NCBI GenBank assembly: GCA_964628215.1
Contig: CAZVNF010000229.1
Coordinates: 1 to 5,044 of the forward strand
DNA from: CAIVAT01 sp964628215
Lineage (GTDB): Bacteria; Bacteroidota; Bacteroidia; Bacteroidales; FEN-979
Length of the DNA: 5,044 bases
Reading direction: 5' to 3'
The notes under the pieces are model-generated. The model made no database searches. It had not been told where the DNA came from and was given only the letters and a program-made list of their open reading frames with translations. This document shows, piece after piece, positions 1-5,044 of the stretch; within the stretch, counting starts at the first letter, position 1, and the number at the start of each line of letters is the position of its first letter. The translations under genes and the position numbers were made by a program.

Positions 1-3000
1 ATCTCCGGCGGGCTCGATCCGCTGCTGTTTTCAAACGAAGGCATGGTGTGGCCCCGGTTTGATGTAAAAGATTTAAAGATCAATACCCGGGGACAGATCT
101 CCATCGGCGAAGCCTGGTTGGACCTGCAGGACCTGGCGACCCTTGACCTGTTCGGGTTTCATTTCGAACTGCGCAAAGTCGGATTTGGCACCGAGAATAA
201 CTCCCACCTGTGGATTGAACTGGCAGGCGGGCTCAGGCTGATCGAACAGATCCCGATGGGCGTGGATGTAGAGGGCTTCAGAATCAAGTGGCCGCAGGAC
301 CTCCGGCTGCCAGCCGCGTTTCAGCCTTCCGATATCACCGAACTGGTGTCGAAATTAGGGATCGAATTCAAGGGGGTTCAACTCACACATGCCGTGCCCG
401 GCGTGATGAAACTCGACGGGTTGATCCGTTTCTTCAAAGACCCGAACAAGGTGGGATTTGCAGGAGACATGATCCTCGACCTGCCTGCAGCTGGTTTCAA
501 AGCCGAAGCCGGACTGATGGTGGGGATGAACAATGGCAATACCCCCGGGGATCCGGATACTTCGGCTTTCCCGTTTTTTTATGTTTATTTTGGCTTCGAA
601 GCAGCCGCAGGAATTCCGCTGGGACAATCGGGCCTTGCACTCAAAGGCGCGCTGGGTATGTTTGGCATCAATGTGTCGCCCGATAAAACCCCCGACCAGA
701 ACTGGTATTACGACTGGTACAAGCGAGGCCCATTCGTGGGAGCCCATCCAACCAATAAATGGAAAGACGAACGCAATGCCTTTGCCATCGGCGTGGGTGT
801 GACCATTACCTCGGTCGACGGATTTGTAAAAGGCACCCGGGGCTTGCTGGTACTGGCCATTCCCGGCCCGATCCTCATTATTGAAGGCCGGGCGCTGGTG
901 CTGGAGGGATTAAAACCCGCCGATTCTTCCGAACCTCCTTTGAGGGCTCTGGCAGTTTTCGACGGGAAAGAAAAGATAGTCCAGTTCAATATCGAAGCCC
1001 AGCTTGAACTGGTTGAAGATGTTGTGGAAGCCTATGCCATGCTGGAGGCCTTCTTCGACTTTAAAGACCTTACCAACTGGCACCTGTACCTGGGGCAAAA
1101 TGAGCCGCGCGATCGACGGATCAGGGCCAACGTGCTCAATATTTTACAGGCGGATGCCTACCTGATGCTCGACATGCTCGATGCCGACAGCATACGGGCG
1201 AGGATGGGCGCCAGCGTAAGCATGACGCCGGAAATTCCGGATCTGACCTTTGAGGTGGCCGGACAAACCATCGGGATTAAATTCGATGCCCACATTGAAA
1301 TAGCCGCGGATGGAGAGATTTCATTGCAGCCTGAACAGTTTCAAAGCAAAGCCACCCTCGATGCCGCACTGGATATTTCAGCGCTGGGGTTTACCTTTAG
1401 TATTTCTGCCTATTCTGAACTGAGCGTGGATGGCCCGTCGCCGTTGCAGATAGAAGCGGAAGTAGGGTACAAACTCGATTTCCCCGACCCGATTCCGGAC
1501 TACCAGGACAGCGCCCATTTTAAATTCGAAGGACCCGATGTAAACATCACGGTGAAATCGCCGCTCAGCCAGGTAAGCTTATTTCACCGGTTCACCGCCG
1601 AAAGCAAAAGTGCGGAAATATTTACCGCCTTTGTAAATGAAACATCTCCGGTTGGAATTGATTCTCTTTCCGAACAGGCGCTTGCAATAAATTCCCCGGT
1701 GGTATACCCCGATTCTCAACCCGTTCTTGCATTTGAGCACGACATGAATCATTCAAACGGGGTAAAATTCCTGTTAAACCCGGGCAGTGCCGGAAGAACC
1801 TACAACGTGGGAAGGTTGCTGTTTAAACCGACCTTAACCAATATCGAAATTTACGAAAGAAAAAAATCCGCCCCCTGGAATGAACCCTGGACGTTGATCT
1901 ATGGCTCGTCTCTGACCGGAGACAAAGCGCTGGCAGGCGCCTGGCTGGCAGATGGCGATACCATGAGCCCGAATGTGGTTACTGCGCGCCGGCTGCAGTT
2001 GTTAACAGCAAATGCACTGGCAAACACAGCTCATACCAACTCTCATAACGGACCGCTGATGAACGAGACCGAATTGCGGGCGGTGCACATGGCAGATGAC
2101 ATTAAACGCAATCACCCCGATTTTTTAAAATGTCCGCCGGATTTGATTCCCAAAACCGAAATTGAATTTGACCTTCCGCAGGATGTCAGGATACTTCCAA
2201 ACCAGCCATTTGACTTTCGCGGGGTTACCATCAACGCACGCGGAGGATTTACCATTGAGACAAAAACAAAGTGTCTCAAATCAGAACTTGGTTCCCTGTC
2301 AATGCGTTTTCACAGGGGGGTTGCTGAAATAGTGATTGAATTTTGCGGAAAGGCAGAGAAGGCGGAAGCAACCTGCAACCGGTTACCTACCAGCAGTGAA
2401 CTTGTGAAGAGGGTAAAAGAGGACATTGATAAGAAAAAGAAACCTTCAGGGTTCAGGTGCGATATTAAAGTGGACGTGATCATTAAAAAACTATCCGAAT
2501 CATCCCTGTCCGTTAAATGTAAAAATGCCAAAGAGTTTCTCAATTGCATCAACCTGAATAGTATCCCGGGGATCAAAAAAATCACCATAACCTACCTGGA
2601 TGACCTGGCAAAGAATAAGGCCATGGCCGTTATCTGTGACGTCAATGGCAATCTGCTGAAGCCGGGAGATATCTCAGTTTTTAAACCCGGATGTTTTTAT
2701 AAAATCGTCACCTCCACCTCATTGGAGGGTGCGATAGATTCGGCTGCACTCAGTCAGATGCCTGAACCACTTGCAAATATTCTGACCGCGGTTTACGCAG
2801 AAGTGCTCCGTATTAAAAACCTGGCTGATGTGAAATTTACCAACATCTCTTATTACCAGACCAATACCCCGCCGGTATTTCTTGAGCGGTACATCAAATG
2901 GAGTTATCCCTACAAGCAGCAATCGAATTTTTTCGGCGACAATAAAATGGTGCTGCGCTTCAACCGGGCGTATGCCAGGAAACTGTTTGGCGACCTGCAG

Positions 3001-4668
3001 GAATCACCCAAACATAAACTGCAGTTCCGGATCAGGGACTTCAGGGGGAACTATACCCTTATTCCCAGGAACAATATCCGATGGAGTGATGCCAGGTCGG
3101 CCACCCGCTTCCGCGATGAAGAGACCATGGACAGCATCAGGCCACTGACATCGGGCGGAAGTAAAGACAGCCTCGTGACCATTACAAAACCCTCCGGCTA
3201 CGCATTTGAACCAAATCAGCGATACGAGTTAATTGTGCATCACGACGATGCCGGACCTTCGTTGTTAAGCGGCGAAAGCGATATTGAGCGCAACTGGCAG
3301 ATTACCAATGTGTGGACGATGTTCGCCCTGGGTGGCAAAAATGTTGGTTTGCAGCATACCGGAACAACCGAGCCGTTCATCATGACCGGCAAGGACGACT
3401 GGTCAAATATTTGCATCAGCGCCGATATTAATTTTTTAACCGGTTCGAAAGTAGGCTTTGTATTCCGCCAGAAAGAGCAGAAGCTGAGCCAGGGAACGGT
3501 GAACGCCTTGTATATGGTGCAGTTTGAAATTGGAAATGACTTTAAAGCAACATGCAGGGTGTTGTTTCAAATAAAAAACGAGACCGGAGTTATTGAAACA
3601 ATAACCGTGAAAATTTCGGATACTTTCACGCTCAATTCTACCGGAGGATTTGCCAGGTTGTCGATGCACATTCTCGGCAATACCCTCAAAGCAGGGACCT
3701 CTGAAACAACCGTTTTGGAAGTCAGTGAAAATGAGTTAAACCTGCTTCACAGCAATTTAACTCCGACCGATCTTCATACTGCGTTTAAAACCCCCTTGTC
3801 GAATGGCAAAGCAGGTTTATTTGTGCAAAGCACCGCGAATTCAACTGTGGTACAGTTTAAAAACATACAGGTAAACCAATCCGATTTACTTACGATTCCG
3901 TTTATCGCGGGGCCGGCAACTTCTGCCCGGACTTTATTTGCCGGTAAGCCGGCGCCCGGCCAAAACCGTTCGGTGACCCACAGACTGCTCAATGCTGCCT
4001 GGAAGGCGGATATGGCGGTGGTTAACACTCAAATGCAGAACTTCCTTGCAGCAGAAATGAGGCTTTTTAAAATGGGGGTCGACCTGGAATACGGAATTTG
4101 CAAAGTAACATCCGGCAACCGGGTGCTGACCAGTCAGGAGGCCTTTGAAAAGGGGAAATCGGATTATTTAGACAGCAGGAAAGTACTGGATGCCACCTTT
4201 AATTCAATGATGCAAAAGCTCAATCCCGAAGTGTTGTTTGCACCGGCACCGAAAAGAACCCTGGAATCAAAAGTGATACTCACTTCCGACAATAAAGTTG
4301 AAGCCATCGTGCTCCATTCACCTCAGAATCTGGATCTGCAAAGCCCGGTTAACGGATCAGACAACCTGTTTGCCTCCCGTGGAAGGTTGAAAATCAATTC
4401 ATTGAAGATCAACGGCCAACCCATTGCCAGTTTCTCCACGATATTCAATCCGGATATGAACCTGGTGCTTATTGTTCCGGGGGTTTCGGTGAACACCCGG
4501 GTGGCGAACAACCTGGCTATTCTCGGAAATTACACCAATTTTACTGATGACACGGTCACTGCCGCCAATGCACCATTCAACACCCATCACCGGTACGACC
4601 GGATTGTTGAGGAACCGGGGACTCCCATTTCAGTAACTTACGAAGCACAGTTCGGCAGGGAGGGGTAG
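1..4668 (+). CDS. Giant multidomain beta-rich protein, 5'-truncated by window edge; DUF6603-like N-terminal part and LamG-like domain
   Basis: The frame is open from base 1, so the ATG at 43, which lacks a convincing ribosome site, is probably internal; residues below count from it. No enzyme motif is visible and the function is unknown. Residues 95-500 are cysteine-free beta-strand sequence whose motif order (GVMKLDG 120, FPFFYVYFGFEAAAG 176, PFVGAHP 230, AFAIGVGVTITSVDGF 246, NWHLYLGQ 345, VDGPSP 462) resembles DUF6603; this is recalled from memory, not searched. Residues 500-690 include VVYPDSQPVLAFEHDMN (553) and TARRLQLL (647). Residues 697-884 are Lys-rich with nine cysteines. Residues 937-1069 carry YIKWSYP, MVLRFNRAYARKLFG, FRIRDFRGN and PNQRYELIV, suggesting Ig/fibronectin-like modules. 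Residues 1084-1278 look like a laminin-G/concanavalin-like sandwich (DDWSNICISADI, KVGFVFR, GKAGLFVQS, VQFKNIQV). Residues 1303-1345 are helical, then a beta-rich end. Any signal peptide would lie off the left edge. The reading frame is secure; the domain names are tentative. Confidence 0.93.
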   Translation: MSGGLDPLLFSNEGMVWPRFDVKDLKINTRGQISIGEAWLDLQDLATLDLFGFHFELRKVGFGTENNSHLWIELAGGLRLIEQIPMGVDVEGFRIKWPQDLRLPAAFQPSDITELVSKLGIEFKGVQLTHAVPGVMKLDGLIRFFKDPNKVGFAGDMILDLPAAGFKAEAGLMVGMNNGNTPGDPDTSAFPFFYVYFGFEAAAGIPLGQSGLALKGALGMFGINVSPDKTPDQNWYYDWYKRGPFVGAHPTNKWKDERNAFAIGVGVTITSVDGFVKGTRGLLVLAIPGPILIIEGRALVLEGLKPADSSEPPLRALAVFDGKEKIVQFNIEAQLELVEDVVEAYAMLEAFFDFKDLTNWHLYLGQNEPRDRRIRANVLNILQADAYLMLDMLDADSIRARMGASVSMTPEIPDLTFEVAGQTIGIKFDAHIEIAADGEISLQPEQFQSKATLDAALDISALGFTFSISAYSELSVDGPSPLQIEAEVGYKLDFPDPIPDYQDSAHFKFEGPDVNITVKSPLSQVSLFHRFTAESKSAEIFTAFVNETSPVGIDSLSEQALAINSPVVYPDSQPVLAFEHDMNHSNGVKFLLNPGSAGRTYNVGRLLFKPTLTNIEIYERKKSAPWNEPWTLIYGSSLTGDKALAGAWLADGDTMSPNVVTARRLQLLTANALANTAHTNSHNGPLMNETELRAVHMADDIKRNHPDFLKCPPDLIPKTEIEFDLPQDVRILPNQPFDFRGVTINARGGFTIETKTKCLKSELGSLSMRFHRGVAEIVIEFCGKAEKAEATCNRLPTSSELVKRVKEDIDKKKKPSGFRCDIKVDVIIKKLSESSLSVKCKNAKEFLNCINLNSIPGIKKITITYLDDLAKNKAMAVICDVNGNLLKPGDISVFKPGCFYKIVTSTSLEGAIDSAALSQMPEPLANILTAVYAEVLRIKNLADVKFTNISYYQTNTPPVFLERYIKWSYPYKQQSNFFGDNKMVLRFNRAYARKLFGDLQESPKHKLQFRIRDFRGNYTLIPRNNIRWSDARSATRFRDEETMDSIRPLTSGGSKDSLVTITKPSGYAFEPNQRYELIVHHDDAGPSLLSGESDIERNWQITNVWTMFALGGKNVGLQHTGTTEPFIMTGKDDWSNICISADINFLTGSKVGFVFRQKEQKLSQGTVNALYMVQFEIGNDFKATCRVLFQIKNETGVIETITVKISDTFTLNSTGGFARLSMHILGNTLKAGTSETTVLEVSENELNLLHSNLTPTDLHTAFKTPLSNGKAGLFVQSTANSTVVQFKNIQVNQSDLLTIPFIAGPATSARTLFAGKPAPGQNRSVTHRLLNAAWKADMAVVNTQMQNFLAAEMRLFKMGVDLEYGICKVTSGNRVLTSQEAFEKGKSDYLDSRKVLDATFNSMMQKLNPEVLFAPAPKRTLESKVILTSDNKVEAIVLHSPQNLDLQSPVNGSDNLFASRGRLKINSLKINGQPIASFSTIFNPDMNLVLIVPGVSVNTRVANNLAILGNYTNFTDDTVTAANAPFNTHHRYDRIVEEPGTPISVTYEAQFGREG

Positions 4669-4683
4669 CAAGTTCCCTTTTTT
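4657..4683 (+). terminator. Possible intrinsic terminator overlapping the stop codon of the large gene
   Basis: AGGGA at 4657-4661 can pair with TCCCT at 4674-4678, extended by a G-T wobble between 4662 and 4673. The loop is about 10 nt and a run of six T follows (4678-4683, the first T lying in the stem). The TAG stop at 4666-4668 lies in the loop, so the 5' arm is coding sequence. The stem is short and translating ribosomes would disrupt it, so it may be weak or a chance pairing. Its position just after the gene, ahead of a candidate promoter, supports a transcription end here. Confidence 0.35.
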
Positions 4684-4752
4684 CCTAAGTGATTCTGAGT
4701 GAGCTTCGTGCCTGAGTGGTTTATTTTTCAACGACAGTTTGTTAATAAGTAA

Positions 4753-4779
4753 TCCGGTTCGGCATAAAATGAACCCGGA
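4753..4779. repeat. Imperfect inverted repeat (hairpin or operator-like) upstream of the small gene
   Basis: TCCGGTTC (4753-4760) pairs with GAACCCGGA (4771-4779): eight base pairs with one bulged C at 4774 and a 10-nt loop. No T-tract follows on either strand, so it does not look like an intrinsic terminator. It lies just upstream of the candidate -7 box, where a -33 element or a regulator-binding site would be expected. It could be an operator or a chance repeat. Confidence 0.3.
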
Positions 4780-4786
4780 ATCACCC

Positions 4787-4794
4787 TTACTTTG
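4787..4794 (+). promoter_or_regulatory. Candidate Bacteroidota-type -7 promoter box for the small gene
   Basis: TTACTTTG matches the Bacteroidota primary sigma factor -7 consensus TAnnTTTG at five of its six fixed positions. The expected transcription start would be near base 4800, giving a leader of about 20 nt before the ATG at 4823, a common arrangement in this phylum. No good -33 element (TTG or TTTG at about 20 nt spacing) is visible upstream, which lowers confidence. Confidence 0.4.
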
Positions 4795-4822
4795 AGGTCA
4801 GATATTACTTAATTCAGATACT

Positions 4823-5032
4823 ATGAAAAACCCCCGACATATAGCGAAAAATGATTCAGTTGACAACCGGCTGGAAATATCCAACCACCAGGTGACGGTT
4901 CCCAAGTCAAAACTGTTATCAGGGGCATTAACAGACAAGTACCCTGTGATACTGGACGATGGGAGAACGATAGTTTATATCTCGGATAAAGGCCGCGAGA
5001 GAGAGATCAGGCTGCGGTACGGATTGAAATAG
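4823..5032 (+). CDS. Small basic protein of unknown function (69 residues)
   Basis: This is a complete short gene from ATG to TAG. An in-frame stop at 4793-4795 and the lack of another ATG between it and 4823 fix the start. No Shine-Dalgarno sequence precedes it; the upstream bases are A/T-rich, as is common in Bacteroidota. I do not recognise the family. The protein is basic (14 Lys+Arg against 9 Asp+Glu), has no Cys or Trp, and shows no signal peptide or membrane segment, so it is probably cytoplasmic. Residues 1-20 look flexible. Residues 39-54 look like a beta-hairpin, YPVILDDGRTIVYIS, turning at DDG. Residues 55-66 (DKGREREIRLRY) look like a charged helix. That fold-like pattern, plus the promoter-like box, argues for a real gene. 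It lies 154 nt downstream of the large gene, with a possible terminator between, so it is probably a separate transcription unit. Confidence 0.7.
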   Translation: MKNPRHIAKNDSVDNRLEISNHQVTVPKSKLLSGALTDKYPVILDDGRTIVYISDKGREREIRLRYGLK

Positions 5033-5044
5033 GGGTGAGGGTTT

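Noticed and set aside
288..686. A 132-residue + strand open frame inside the large gene
   Set aside because: It is fully contained in the large gene in another frame, has low-complexity Arg/Gly-rich sequence and no start signal; it is a shadow of a GC-rich coding region.
841..912. Hydrophobic stretch GLLVLAIPGPILIIEG as a membrane helix
   Set aside because: It is broken by Pro, Gly, Glu and Arg and sits among alternating beta-strand sequence, so buried strands are more likely than a transmembrane helix.
355..989. Overlapping - strand open frames of 93-130 residues
   Set aside because: They are antisense to a long, clearly protein-like frame, have no promoter or ribosome site and show no recognisable protein features.
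4738..4741. TTTG as the -33 element for the small gene
   Set aside because: It lies about 45 nt upstream of the candidate -7 box, far beyond the usual spacing of roughly 20 nt.
4753..4779. Inverted repeat as an intrinsic terminator
   Set aside because: It has a bulged stem and no T-run on either side in either orientation.
1..5044. tRNA, rRNA, CRISPR array, insertion sequence or long tandem repeats
   Set aside because: Nothing resembling regularly spaced repeats, transposase motifs or structured RNA genes was seen by eye; almost the whole window is coding.

Overview
The window is about 5 kb of protein-dense DNA of roughly 50% GC, with two genes on the + strand. It reads as Bacteroidota. The small gene has no Shine-Dalgarno sequence but sits just downstream of a box resembling the Bacteroidota -7 element (TAnnTTTG). 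The general protein style also fits. The assignment is inferred; no taxonomic marker gene is present.

Bases 1-4668 are the 3' part of one giant gene. The reading frame is already open at base 1, so the true start lies to the left, and at least 1555 residues are encoded here. The protein looks modular. Its N-terminal half is beta-rich and contains no cysteine, and its motif order resembles the DUF6603 domain. A linker follows, then a Lys/Cys-rich block holding nine of the protein's twelve visible cysteines. Next come Ig-like or fibronectin-like motifs of the 'PNxxYxLxV' type, then a laminin-G/concanavalin-like beta-sandwich, and finally a C-terminal domain of unknown function. No catalytic motif is recognisable. 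The layout suggests a structural, binding or surface/secreted-complex protein, but its biochemical role is unknown.

Bases 4669-4822 are a short intergenic region. It holds a possible weak intrinsic terminator overlapping the stop codon of the large gene, an imperfect hairpin, and a candidate promoter.

Bases 4823-5032 encode a complete 69-residue basic protein of unknown function, probably transcribed from its own promoter. Nothing in the sequence ties its function to the large gene. No RNA genes, mobile elements, CRISPR arrays or long repeats were seen.
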